Below, one piece after another: positions 10,354 to 18,939 of a stretch of DNA of 64,000 nucleotides. The notes below the pieces were generated by a model, which saw only the letters and a program-made list of their open reading frames with translations, did not search any database and was not told the origin of the DNA. The stretch comes from Paraburkholderia phenazinium (GTDB taxonomy: Bacteria > Pseudomonadota > Gammaproteobacteria > Burkholderiales > Burkholderiaceae), in contig NZ_FSRU01000002.1 of assembly GCF_900142845.1 (NCBI RefSeq), positions 3,286,001 to 3,350,000 on the forward strand. Reading direction: 5' to 3'. A program made the translations under genes and the position numbers. Each line of letters begins with the position of its first letter. Position 1 is the stretch's first letter.

Positions 10354-10381
10354 GAGACGAGACGAGACGAGACGAGACGAG
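10354..10381. repeat. Pentanucleotide tandem repeat (GAGAC)5GAG
   Basis: Five perfect GAGAC units plus GAG lie between two convergent stop codons (10341 and 10413). Such simple repeats are prone to slipped-strand length change. Here it is non-coding and downstream of both genes, so any effect would be on transcript ends rather than a reading frame. Confidence 0.85.
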
Positions 10382-10412
10382 CGGCCGCTTCCATGCCGCT
10401 GCGCCGCGCGGT

Positions 10413-11492
10413 TTATTTCCCCGCCGCCGCCGCCGCCGCCGCCGCCGCGCCGTCCGTTTCGCCCTTGAACACCGTGCGCCAATCGTCCTTCATGTCGACG
10501 ATCAGCCAGCCCTTCACGTTCGCCTCTTCCAGTCCCTTATCCAGCTTGCCGCTGCGGGCGGTGCGGTCGTACGCATACTCGCGCTGCGCGTCGGTGTGAT
10601 GCACGAGGGCGGCAAAGCGCGGGCCGTCACCGGAGGTGGTCCATTCGAGCATCGGCAGGTCGTCGTCCGAACTGCCGAACGCCATCAGCGGCCGCCGGCC
10701 GATCACCGCCTGGATGGTTTGCGGCTTCAGCGTGCCTTCGTTGATCGTATCGATCTGCGCGGTCCGGGTAAGCGAGGCCACGCCGTTCACCAGTCCATAC
10801 TGATACCGGACCGTGCTGCCGATCACTTCATCAGACGGCACGCCATACATGCGCTGCGAAATCGCGCGGATGAATTCGACGCTCTCGGGCGCCACGATGT
10901 AGGTCTTGAAACCATTGGCGCGCAGATAGGCGAGCAGGTCGACCATCGGCTGATACGCGAGACTCGTGTACGGCCGGTTGAAGCGCGGGTCGCTCGCCGT
11001 GTCGAACCAGTCGTGCACGATCGACGCGAAGCTGTCCGTCGTCAGCCCGGCATGGGTCGCGGCGAGCAGTTTCATGGCGCCCGCATCGCCGCTGCTGGCG
11101 ACGCCCTTCAGATTGCCGCGCAGGATGGAGCGGAACGGCTCCTGGCGTTTCCATTCCGGATGATGCGGCGCCAGCGTCTTCACCCGTTGCAGCGTGAAGA
11201 CGAGTTGCACGGAGGCGGGCTGCTCGACCCACAGCGTGCCGTCCAGATTGAATACCGCAATCCGTTCGGCGCGCGGCACGAAGTCTTTCGATTCCGGCGT
11301 CGTGACGCGGGTGACGAAGTCGATAATCGAGCGCTCCGCCGGCGTGTCGTTCCACGACGCCATGGTTGAATTGCCGGACGGCGCGCGGGCCGGGCGGGCG
11401 GCTTGCGCCGAGCCCGCATGGGGTGTGCTTGTGCAGGCGCAGAGAACGACTACGGTCAACCCGGTCCAGCATCTGCGCATCCAGCCAATCAT
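10413..11492 (-). CDS. HAD-superfamily phosphatase-like lipoprotein with Asp-to-Asn nucleophile change
   Basis: A 359-residue protein read from the ATG at 11492 (MIGWMRRCWTG); an ATG at 11567 would add 25 unlikely residues. The N-terminus is a lipoprotein-like signal with LCAC at residues 17-20. HAD motif I appears as VFNLDGTLWVEQP: the first Asp of DxDGT is Asn82 (codon AAT), whereas D84 is kept. The late acidic motif is FGSSDDDLPML. Close relatives normally read FDNDGTLW. The loss of the nucleophile suggests altered or absent phosphatase activity. The C-terminus carries nine alanines encoded by a GCC/GCG repeat. It is probably periplasmic and membrane-anchored, and the substrate is unknown. 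Confidence 0.75.
   Translation of the reverse strand: MIGWMRRCWTGLTVVVLCACTSTPHAGSAQAARPARAPSGNSTMASWNDTPAERSIIDFVTRVTTPESKDFVPRAERIAVFNLDGTLWVEQPASVQLVFTLQRVKTLAPHHPEWKRQEPFRSILRGNLKGVASSGDAGAMKLLAATHAGLTTDSFASIVHDWFDTASDPRFNRPYTSLAYQPMVDLLAYLRANGFKTYIVAPESVEFIRAISQRMYGVPSDEVIGSTVRYQYGLVNGVASLTRTAQIDTINEGTLKPQTIQAVIGRRPLMAFGSSDDDLPMLEWTTSGDGPRFAALVHHTDAQREYAYDRTARSGKLDKGLEEANVKGWLIVDMKDDWRTVFKGETDGAAAAAAAAAGK
10421..10447. repeat. CCG trinucleotide repeat (nine units) encoding poly-alanine
   Basis: Nine uninterrupted CCG units on the plus strand encode a run of nine Ala near the C-terminus of the HAD-like protein, just before Gly-Lys-stop. The length may vary between strains without changing frame. 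Confidence 0.85.
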
Positions 11493-12206
11493 GAAAGCCT
11501 CGTTAGTGTGTGATGTGGTGCGGCCCGTCGTGCGCCGCCATTTCGATTCGCGCTTACTAGATATCACATTCGGCGCGTTTGTTTAACGGTTTGCGATGCG
11601 GATGGGAGATGGCGGGCACCCGCCGCGGCGTCCGGTTCGCATTGTGGTTCGTATTGCGGCGCCGGGATGCGCTGCGGGACCATCGCGCATCCACTCTGCG
11701 CCACGCAGCTCCGCGCTAACCACGCGCAATTGTTTATTTATCTGCATCAATTCGATAAAAAAACCATCGGCATTTCAAAAACAGATTTATCCGACAGAAT
11801 GTCCGTTCAATAAGCATCGAAAAATCGGCTTTTCTGTCGTGTTACAAATTTATCTCTGTGATTTCAGAAAACGTTTGCTAGTATTTTGCAAGGATGACAG
11901 TGATTCACCGCGACCTTTAACTGCCGTACAGACATAGTCCTGTGCGGCGTCCTGTCCTATACGAGGAGCGTCCATGCCAGCCCCGGGGTTCTGCCGTCGA
12001 ACTCCATAACAGCGCACTTCATACCCGGCGCCAATTGAGCCATCAATATTCGCGTTTCAGGATTTCCCCGCCACATTCGGTGATAGCGGGCAGTATGAAT
12101 TCGCACCAGTATTAATCAACTGATTGCGTTATTAGACGATCTTCTGTTTGCGCTGTGCAAAGGAATGCGCTCGCCTATTAATAACGCGAGAACCTGGGAA
12201 ATCTAC
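11493..12206. other. Long intergenic region with an AT-rich core
   Basis: 714 bases with no convincing gene. The part from about 11,720 to 11,930 is markedly AT-rich for this genome, with runs such as TCGATAAAAAAACC and ACAAATTTATC. It lies upstream of the DUF1254 cassette and divergent from the HAD lipoprotein gene, so it probably holds both promoters and may bind H-NS-type proteins. I could not assign a confident -35/-10 pair. A plus-strand open frame (11,596-11,937) has no family resemblance and was left out. Confidence 0.5.
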
Positions 12207-13001
12207 ATGGCCATGAAGCGATCCCTTGGAGCGAGTGCGGTGGCGTGCGCGGCGGTGTTCTCGTCAGCCGCTTATGCGCAGGCTTCGGCAGACGATGCCA
12301 ACAAGAGCAATAACCCGCTGAATCTGGCGCCGTCGTTCAACCTCCAGGATTACTACACTCCGAGCCTGTTCGGCGTCAGCGGTCATACGAACGACCTGCT
12401 GCTGCGGCCGACCGTTCCGGTGGGGCCTATCGGCCCGATCGGCGTGCCGCAGATTTTCCGCGCCACCGTGCCGATCAGCACCCGCCCGGACCCGAGCGGC
12501 GGCTACAACACGGGGCTCGGCGACATCAACCTGTTCGACATCTTCCTGCTCTCGCAGTCGGAGGTGCAGATCGGCGTCGGCCCGTTGATCACCATGCCCA
12601 CCGCCACCGACCCAAGTCTCGGCACCGGCAAATGGCAGGGCGGTCTGGCGGCGGTGGCCGTCAATGCCACCCCGGCGCATCTGCTCGGCGCGCTGGTGCA
12701 GTGGCAGCACTCGTTTGCCGGCCAAAGCGAGCGGCCGACCACCCAGTCGCTCACGGCCCAGCCGTTCGCCATCTTCAATCTGCCCGGCGGCTGGTACATC
12801 CGCTCCACCGGTATCTGGACCTTCGACCTGCAGCACGGCACCTACTACATCCCCGTCGGGCTCGGCGGGGGCAAGGCGTGGAAGAGCGGCTCGACCATCT
12901 ACAACGCGTTCATCGAACCGCAGTATTCGGTCGCCCACTCGGGCGCCGGCGTACCGCAAGTCACCATTTTTGCCGGTCTGAACATGACGTTCGGCAAGTG
13001 A
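12207..13001 (+). CDS. Outer-membrane beta-barrel-like protein (neuromedin U / transporter type)
   Basis: A 264-residue secreted protein starting MAMKRSLGASA with a signal peptide cleaved near AYAQA (about residues 24-26). The mature part alternates short hydrophobic strands with Gly/Asn turns (NTGLGDINLFDIFLL, VQIGVGPLITMPT, YNAFIEPQYSVAHSG) and ends in FAGLNMTFGK. This resembles the small barrel proteins annotated as neuromedin U or transporter in proteobacteria. An upstream in-frame ATG at 12165 would add 14 residues before the signal and is less likely. It is the first gene of an apparent four-gene operon (25 bases to the next ORF). Function is inferred only as envelope-associated. Confidence 0.6.
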   Translation: MAMKRSLGASAVACAAVFSSAAYAQASADDANKSNNPLNLAPSFNLQDYYTPSLFGVSGHTNDLLLRPTVPVGPIGPIGVPQIFRATVPISTRPDPSGGYNTGLGDINLFDIFLLSQSEVQIGVGPLITMPTATDPSLGTGKWQGGLAAVAVNATPAHLLGALVQWQHSFAGQSERPTTQSLTAQPFAIFNLPGGWYIRSTGIWTFDLQHGTYYIPVGLGGGKAWKSGSTIYNAFIEPQYSVAHSGAGVPQVTIFAGLNMTFGK

Positions 13002-13026
13002 CGAATCTAACCCGAGAGACCACCCT

Positions 13027-14442
13027 ATGAATCTTTCTACGCTCCTGCGCCTTGGCGGGATATCACTAGGACTCACGCTCGCGATGCTGCCGCAACAGTA
13101 CGCCGGCGCCCAGGCGAGTACGCCGGCGGCCACGGTGAGCGCCGCGCCGGACGAAGCCCGCGCCATCGCCAAAGACGCGTACATCTACGCCTATCCGATG
13201 CTGTTCAACTACAAGACGCTGTATGAGCAGGCGGAGGATCCCGGCTCGAAGTCGTACGTAGGCGGCTTCGGCAAATTCCGCAACTACTCGCATCCCTACG
13301 GTCCCGAGAACAAGGATATCGTCACGCCCAACAACGACACGCCGTACTCGTGGGCCTGGCTCGATCTGCGTCGCGAGCCGTGGGTGCTGACCGTGCCGGC
13401 GGTGAAGAACGACCGCTACTACGTGTTCCAGTGGATCGATCTGTTCACGTACAACTTCGCCTACGTCGGCTCGCGGACTACCGGCAACGGCGCGGGCCAC
13501 TACCTGTTTGCCGGTCCCAACTGGCACGGCGATACGCCGAAGGGCATCGACAAGGTATTCCGCTCCGAGACCGACATCATCCTCACGCTGGGGCGCACCG
13601 CGCTCAGCGGCCCGTCCGATGTGAAGGACGTAGAGGCAATCCAGAAGCAGTACCGGCTCACGCCGCTGTCCGCGTTTGAACACAGCAGCGCGCCGCCGCC
13701 GGTCGCCAAGGTCGCGTTCCCGAAGTGGGACGAAGCGAAGGCCACCTCGATCGATTTCATCGCGTACCTGAACTTTCTGCTGCAGTTCACGCAGCCCACG
13801 GCGCCCTCCGAAACGGAGCTGATGCAGCGCTTCGCGAAGATCGGCATTGCGCCGGGTGCGGCCTTCGATCCCGCCGCGCTGCCGGCGGCGACGCGCGAGG
13901 CCATCGAACAGGGCGTCGCGGACGGCAAAGCGGCGCTTGCCGACGCGGAGAAGCACACCACCAGTTCTTACGACCTGTTCGGTAGCCGTCAGGATCTGAA
14001 CGGCGATTACATGAAACGGGCAGTCGCCGCCGCGATGGGGATCTACGGCAACACCAAGGAAGAAGCGGTGTACGTCGGCACGCGAATCAACGCGGACCAC
14101 GAGCAACTGGTGGGCTCGCAACCGTACGTCATCCACTTCGACAAGAAAGACCTGCCGCCCGCGAAGTTCTTCTGGTCGATGACGATGTACGACCTGCCGG
14201 CCCGTCATCTGGTGGCGAATCCGATCCATCGCTACTCGATCGGCGACCGCACCAAGGGTATCAAGTACGGCGCCGACGGCTCGCTGGATATCTACGTTCA
14301 GCACAACTCACCTGGCGCCGACAAGGAATCCAACTGGCTGCCCGCTCCGGAAGGCGCCTACGACGTGATTGCGCGCATTTACGGCCCGGACGCTTCGGTC
14401 TTCAACGGCAGTTGGACCTTCCCGGTGCCGCAAAAGCGATGA
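13027..14442 (+). CDS. Secreted DUF1254/DUF1214 protein (first paralogue)
   Basis: A 471-residue protein with an N-terminal signal (residues 1-28, LGLTLAMLPQQYAGAQA). The DUF1254 part contains AYIYAYPMLFNYKTLYEQ, TPNNDTPYSWAWLDLRREPW and YYVFQWIDLFTYNF. The DUF1214 part, near the C-terminus, has FFWSMTMYDLPARHLV, RYSIGDRTKGIKYG and DIYVQHNSPGADKESNWLPAP. The biochemical role of these domains is not established. It is followed after 27 bases by a diverged paralogue and probably co-transcribed with it. It is likely periplasmic. Confidence 0.85.
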   Translation: MNLSTLLRLGGISLGLTLAMLPQQYAGAQASTPAATVSAAPDEARAIAKDAYIYAYPMLFNYKTLYEQAEDPGSKSYVGGFGKFRNYSHPYGPENKDIVTPNNDTPYSWAWLDLRREPWVLTVPAVKNDRYYVFQWIDLFTYNFAYVGSRTTGNGAGHYLFAGPNWHGDTPKGIDKVFRSETDIILTLGRTALSGPSDVKDVEAIQKQYRLTPLSAFEHSSAPPPVAKVAFPKWDEAKATSIDFIAYLNFLLQFTQPTAPSETELMQRFAKIGIAPGAAFDPAALPAATREAIEQGVADGKAALADAEKHTTSSYDLFGSRQDLNGDYMKRAVAAAMGIYGNTKEEAVYVGTRINADHEQLVGSQPYVIHFDKKDLPPAKFFWSMTMYDLPARHLVANPIHRYSIGDRTKGIKYGADGSLDIYVQHNSPGADKESNWLPAPEGAYDVIARIYGPDASVFNGSWTFPVPQKR

Positions 14443-14469
14443 CCCCCAATGGACGAGTCGGAGCCCGAC

Positions 14470-15942
14470 ATGAATAAGAAAACCGCAACGTGGGTCACGG
14501 CCGCTGTGCTCGCATCCCTCGCGAGCCCGATTCTGGCGAGGGCGCCCACGGCCCAGGTGGGCACAGCGACGGCGCAATCGATACCCGGCCCAGTGCCTGG
14601 CTACGCCGTCTCCGAAGCGTACGCCCGGCTGGTGGCGCGCCAGACCTATTTCTGGGCGTGGCCGATGGTCAACGTCTACAACCGCTTGCTGGCGATGAGG
14701 CAGGTGCCGCAGCCGGGCCTGAACGGCGGCATCGTGCCGGTGGCGCCGCCCAATCATCTCTCGATGCTGCACGACTATATCGAGCCGCAGGAGCGTTTCG
14801 TGGCGTGCCCGAACCAGGACGTGGTGTACGGCTCGGCCATCTTCGATCTGAACCAGACGCCAGTGGTCGTGCAGGTGCCGGATTTCGGCAACCGCTTCTG
14901 GGTCTACCAGGCCGTCGATCTGCGCACCGACGGGTTCGCCAGTCTCGGCAAGCTCTACGGAACCAGGCCGGGCTTCTATCTGTTCGTCGGGCCGGACTGG
15001 CATGGCCAGGTGCCGAAGGGCATTCGCCAGGTGTTCCGCTCGGCCACGGCGGTGGGCAGTTTCATTCCGCGCGTGTTCATGGACGACACGCCGGAAGACC
15101 GGGCGGCCGTGCAAACGGTCATTGGCAAGATCGGCCTGTATCCGTTGTCCGAGTTCGACGGCAAGGTGAAGGTGACCGACTGGTCGAAGCTGCCGAGTTT
15201 CGGTTCGGGTGAAACCAGCGCCGCCGAAATCAAATGGGTGGACCCCGACAAGTTCTGGGACGAGCTGCCTGCGGTGCTCGATCAGACGCCACCGCAGCCC
15301 GGCGAAGAGGCGCTGTACGCCCAGGCGCGCGCGCTGCTGGCCGCCGCGCAGAAAGATCCTGCGATCAAGGCCGCCATCGTGGACGAGGCGGCGCAAACCG
15401 ATGCCCATCTGGTCACGCCGCTGTTCGACTTCAACACGTTCGGCAAGCCGTTGCCGGCCCACTGGAACACCATCAGCAACGGCGCGGAATTCGGCACCGA
15501 CTACTTCACGCGTACAGCGGTGGCGAAGTCCAACATCTTCGTCAACAAGCCGAACGAGACGAAGTACTTCTATGCCGACGCCGACGCTTCGGGCCAGCGT
15601 CTCAACGGCGCGCAGCGCTATACGGTGACCTTTCCGAAGGGACAGTTGCCGCCGGTCAAGGGTTTCTGGTCCTTGACCCTGTACAACGCGCATCACTTCT
15701 TTTCGCCGAACGAGCAGAAGCGCTATTCGCTCGGCACCAAGAACAAGACGCTGAAGTACAACGACGACGGCTCGTTGACGCTCTATGTGCAGAGCGCGGC
15801 GCCCGACGCCGACAAGACCGACAACTGGTTGCCGGCGCCGGCCAACGAAGACTTTTCGCTCTACGTGCGGGCTTACTGGCCGGAACAACCTGCGCTGGAC
15901 GGCACGTGGACGCCGCCGCCGGTCGTGCGGGACACACGGTAG
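14470..15942 (+). CDS. Secreted DUF1254/DUF1214 protein (second paralogue)
   Basis: 490 residues from the ATG at 14470 (MNKKTATWVTAAVLASL), which gives a clean signal peptide; the ATG at 14449 would put acidic residues ahead of it. The architecture matches the preceding gene: ARQTYFWAWPMVNVYN, CPNQDVVYGSAIFDLNQ and FWVYQAVDLRT in the DUF1254 half, then GFWSLTLYNAHHFFS, RYSLGTKNKTLKYN and DADKTDNWLPAP in the DUF1214 half. The two paralogues are clearly related but well diverged, suggesting an old duplication kept for distinct or heteromeric roles. Function unknown; probably periplasmic. Confidence 0.85.
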   Translation: MNKKTATWVTAAVLASLASPILARAPTAQVGTATAQSIPGPVPGYAVSEAYARLVARQTYFWAWPMVNVYNRLLAMRQVPQPGLNGGIVPVAPPNHLSMLHDYIEPQERFVACPNQDVVYGSAIFDLNQTPVVVQVPDFGNRFWVYQAVDLRTDGFASLGKLYGTRPGFYLFVGPDWHGQVPKGIRQVFRSATAVGSFIPRVFMDDTPEDRAAVQTVIGKIGLYPLSEFDGKVKVTDWSKLPSFGSGETSAAEIKWVDPDKFWDELPAVLDQTPPQPGEEALYAQARALLAAAQKDPAIKAAIVDEAAQTDAHLVTPLFDFNTFGKPLPAHWNTISNGAEFGTDYFTRTAVAKSNIFVNKPNETKYFYADADASGQRLNGAQRYTVTFPKGQLPPVKGFWSLTLYNAHHFFSPNEQKRYSLGTKNKTLKYNDDGSLTLYVQSAAPDADKTDNWLPAPANEDFSLYVRAYWPEQPALDGTWTPPPVVRDTR

Positions 15943-16006
15943 TGGATAGCAAGGCGTATAACCTTCCTCGCCGCAACGGGCGAGGAATCAATTGGTGAGG
16001 ATCGCT

Positions 16007-16981
16007 ATGAATGAACTTCGCAGCTTGTTCCGAGGCCATTCCGTCGCGGCCCGGCTTTCCGCCGGCGCGTTCGTCGCGGCCACCGGCATGGCGCTCTCGC
16101 CGCATGCGCTGGCGACGGAAGGTGGCGTGGGGCGCCCGATTACCGGCATGCAGATCGCCCCGTATGCGGGCATTGTGCCGCCCACCGACGACTGGATCGT
16201 GTCGATCACCTCGATTTACTACGAGGGCTCGCTCGGCGCGAGCAAGACGCTGCCGATTGCCGGGAAAGTCACGGCGGGTCTCGATTACCACATCTCGTAC
16301 AACATCGTGAACGCAATCAAGACATGGGGTATCACAGCGGGCGGCTGGAATTTTGCGTCGTCGTTTGGCGTGCCGCTGCAGTACACCGACGTGTCGTCGT
16401 TTCATGGCCGCCTGCCGGACGACCACGCCACGCAGTTCGCCGATATCTTCTTCACGCCGGTGGTGGCCGGCTACCACCTGACCAAGACCGACCATATCGC
16501 GTTGAGCGTGCAGATCTACGCGCCGACCGGCGCCTACAACACGGACCGCCTCGCCAATGCCGGACAGAACACGTGGACCTTCACGCCGACCTTCGCCTAC
16601 ACGAAGCTGCTGCCGAAGCAGAACATCGAACTGTCGCTGAACTACGGCGTCGAGTTCTACACCGCCAACAACCAGACGCAGTATCACAACGCGCCGCTCA
16701 GCGTGCTCGATCTGCTGGCGCTCAAACGCTTTGGCGAGGGTTGGGGCGCGGGTGTGGTGGGCGGCTATATCCAGCAACTCGGCCATGACAGCGGCGGTCT
16801 CGCGGACATTGTGGGCGGTGCTCAAGGGCACGCGGTGGGGATTGGTCCGATCGTCACGTGGAACGGCAAGATCAGCAAGACGCCGGTAGGCGCGACGTTG
16901 CGTTGGGTGAATGAATTCAACGTCAGCAACCGGCCGAAGGGGAATGCGGTCGAGTTGTCGGTCAATGCGACGTTCCAGTAA
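16007..16981 (+). CDS. MetA/SphA-type outer-membrane channel-like protein
   Basis: A 324-residue protein from the ATG at 16007, with GAGG six bases upstream; TTG/GTG codons at 15992-15997 are possible but weaker. A signal peptide ends near SPHALATEGG. The mature protein has strand-turn repeats typical of the phenol meta-pathway (MetA/SphA) barrel family: GLDYHISYNIVNAIK, GYHLTKTDHIALSVQIYAPTG, NTWTFTPTFAYTKLLP, SLNYGVEFYTANN and a final LSVNATFQ with C-terminal aromatic context. Members are thought to aid uptake of hydrophobic compounds. It is the last gene of the DUF1254 cassette, which suggests an envelope system for a hydrophobic ligand. Confidence 0.75.
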   Translation: MNELRSLFRGHSVAARLSAGAFVAATGMALSPHALATEGGVGRPITGMQIAPYAGIVPPTDDWIVSITSIYYEGSLGASKTLPIAGKVTAGLDYHISYNIVNAIKTWGITAGGWNFASSFGVPLQYTDVSSFHGRLPDDHATQFADIFFTPVVAGYHLTKTDHIALSVQIYAPTGAYNTDRLANAGQNTWTFTPTFAYTKLLPKQNIELSLNYGVEFYTANNQTQYHNAPLSVLDLLALKRFGEGWGAGVVGGYIQQLGHDSGGLADIVGGAQGHAVGIGPIVTWNGKISKTPVGATLRWVNEFNVSNRPKGNAVELSVNATFQ

Positions 16982-17418
16982 TGGGACCTGGGGCATTGTT
17001 ACGTCATCTGAAGGGAGCGCGGCGATGGACTGGACCGCAAGCGGCACGCGTGACGATGGGAATTGACGTCGCGCACGGGCCAGGGCAGAACGCGTTCTAT
17101 GTGCAGGTGGGGAGTGCCTGGCGGTGACGGAGTCGGCACGATAAGGGACGCCCGGAGGGGTAAGCAGGGCAATGTGTCGCCCAGTGGGCGATCGCTGCGA
17201 CCGGCGAATGCGAACCGAATAACGGTCATTTATCGAGCTTGATCGGCAAATTGAATACCGGCCACGCCGGTAGCATGACGCAATCACGATGTTCGTCCGT
17301 GGCTGCTCGAGTCTGAGCTTAAGAGCCCGAGGGAACTTCGTTGACTGCCATTTGGACCTCAGGCCAGCGCGGACTCCTCAGCAGACGAGGAATTTGTGCA
17401 TCTAGTACTTATGTCGTC
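16982..17418. other. Intergenic region before the glycan genes
   Basis: 437 bases. I see no supported gene, RNA gene, strong hairpin or repeat here. It separates the DUF1254 cassette from the glycosyltransferase gene and presumably holds the latter's promoter. Confidence 0.4.
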
Positions 17419-18105
17419 ATGAAGCCAATTCGAATCGTTTGCGGCACACGCGCTTCACGCGACGAGTTTCTGCAAAAGACCGCCTTGGGGCGGTCGCTTT
17501 CCCTGGTCCGGTTCCAGCCCCAACCCCAGATTCTTCTGTTTCCAGAGAACAAGGCGGGCCTTTCGACCATCTACAACATCGCCATCGAACGATCAAAGGC
17601 GGATCCCGCCATCCTCATTTTCGTTCACGACGACGTCCACTTTTGCGATTTCTTCTGGCCTGGCACCATCCGCGAAGCGGTTCAGAGCTTCGATGTGGTT
17701 GGCCTCGCGGGCAACCGGCGACGTGTACCCGCTCAGCCTGGCTGGGCGTTCGTCGATCCGCAGTTCACTTGGGACAAGCCGGAGCATCTCAGCGGGGTGG
17801 TGGGGCACGGCAAGGGTTTTCCATGCGACACGATCTCGGTCTTCGGCGCGTCCGGCCAGGAGTGCAAGCTGCTTGACGGCCTGTTGCTTGCCGGTGATAG
17901 CGCCCGCCTAAACGAGGCAGGCATCAAGTTTGACGAACAATTCGCATTCCATTTCTACGATATGGACTTCTGCCGCCAGGCTGAACAAAAGGGATTGAAG
18001 ATGGGGACGTGGCCGCTCAGCGTCGTCCACGAAAGTGGCGGGGCGTTCGGCTCGCCCGCCTGGCAGGAGGCTTATCAGCGGTACTTGCGAAAGTACACAA
18101 GCTAA
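17419..18105 (+). CDS. StrF-like glycosyltransferase (GT2-type fold)
   Basis: A 228-residue protein from the ATG at 17419 (MKPIRIVCGTR); the TTG at 17341 would add 26 residues of poor quality. The fold is that of the small GT-A family related to StrF (Glyco_tranf_2_5): FPENKAGLSTIYNIAIER, then the DxD-like ILIFVHDDVHF, VVGLAGNRRR and a C-terminal FHFYDMDFCRQAEQKGLKMGTW. It probably transfers a sugar to a surface glycan or protein. It is followed by two methyltransferase genes on the same strand (58 and 89 bases apart), pointing to a small operon for a methylated glycan. The donor and acceptor are unknown. Confidence 0.75.
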   Translation: MKPIRIVCGTRASRDEFLQKTALGRSLSLVRFQPQPQILLFPENKAGLSTIYNIAIERSKADPAILIFVHDDVHFCDFFWPGTIREAVQSFDVVGLAGNRRRVPAQPGWAFVDPQFTWDKPEHLSGVVGHGKGFPCDTISVFGASGQECKLLDGLLLAGDSARLNEAGIKFDEQFAFHFYDMDFCRQAEQKGLKMGTWPLSVVHESGGAFGSPAWQEAYQRYLRKYTS

Positions 18106-18163
18106 TCCCTGTGCGCGGCTCGCACTCTGAGCGGACCGTCTCACGATCAACGGTAGGACAGAT

Positions 18164-18850
18164 ATGGAACAGACCCCGATTCATCAGGCGCATAACCCTG
18201 ATCTGCTGAAGCTTATGCCGACCAACGCGCGCAGAGTGGTCGAGGTAGGTTGCAGTTCCGGCGCACTCGCGCGCGAGTACAAGAGGCTCAACCCCAACGT
18301 TCACTATATCGGCATCGAACTGGTTCCGGCATACGCCGAGGCCGCACGTGCCCACTGCGATGAGGTCATGGCGTTCGACATTGAGGCGGTCGACGAGTAT
18401 GTGCTGCGCTCCGAACTTGCAGCTGATTGCTGGGTATTTGGTGACGTTCTCGAGCACCTGAAAGACCCGTGGCTGCTCCTTCGGAAAATTCGGGCGGCGA
18501 TGGGCGATACGGGTCACATTGTGACGTGCATTCCGAACATGCAGCATTGGAGCGTTCAGGCGCGCCTGAGTTGCGGCGATGTCCGCTATGAAGATTCGGG
18601 CCTGTTCGACCGAACCCACTTACGCTGGTTTTCGCGCGTGACCATGCTCGAAATGTTCACTCAGTCCGGTTTCCGCGTCGAGGATGGCATGGCGCGCATC
18701 TTTGACGAGCCACAACGCGAGACCTTTTTGCCGATTATCAAGGCGATGGCGACCGCGGCCCAGGCGGACGTCAACGCGGCGGTGCAGGACGCGCTCCCGT
18801 TGCAGTATGTGCTGCGTGCGGTACCCGACGTTGCGGCGCGAGCGGCCTGA
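18164..18850 (+). CDS. Class I SAM-dependent methyltransferase
   Basis: A 228-residue Rossmann-fold methyltransferase. SAM-binding motif I is VVEVGCSSGALAREY, the acidic residue after beta 2 lies in YIGIELVPAY, and motif III-like WVFGDVLEHLKDPWLLL is typical of the UbiE/Methyltransf_23 group found in glycan clusters. ITCIPN-like post-motif residues (HIVTCIPNMQHW) and the LRWFSRVTMLEMF segment also fit sugar or lipid methyltransferases. It lies between a StrF-like glycosyltransferase and a second methyltransferase, so it may methylate a sugar. The substrate is not determined. Confidence 0.8.
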   Translation: MEQTPIHQAHNPDLLKLMPTNARRVVEVGCSSGALAREYKRLNPNVHYIGIELVPAYAEAARAHCDEVMAFDIEAVDEYVLRSELAADCWVFGDVLEHLKDPWLLLRKIRAAMGDTGHIVTCIPNMQHWSVQARLSCGDVRYEDSGLFDRTHLRWFSRVTMLEMFTQSGFRVEDGMARIFDEPQRETFLPIIKAMATAAQADVNAAVQDALPLQYVLRAVPDVAARAA

Positions 18851-18939
18851 GGCGAACTGCGACAACGAGCGGAGCCTGCTGAATCACGGAATCATCAATC
18901 ACCTCAATTTTGCAGTCCAAAACAGATCAAGGAGAAGGC

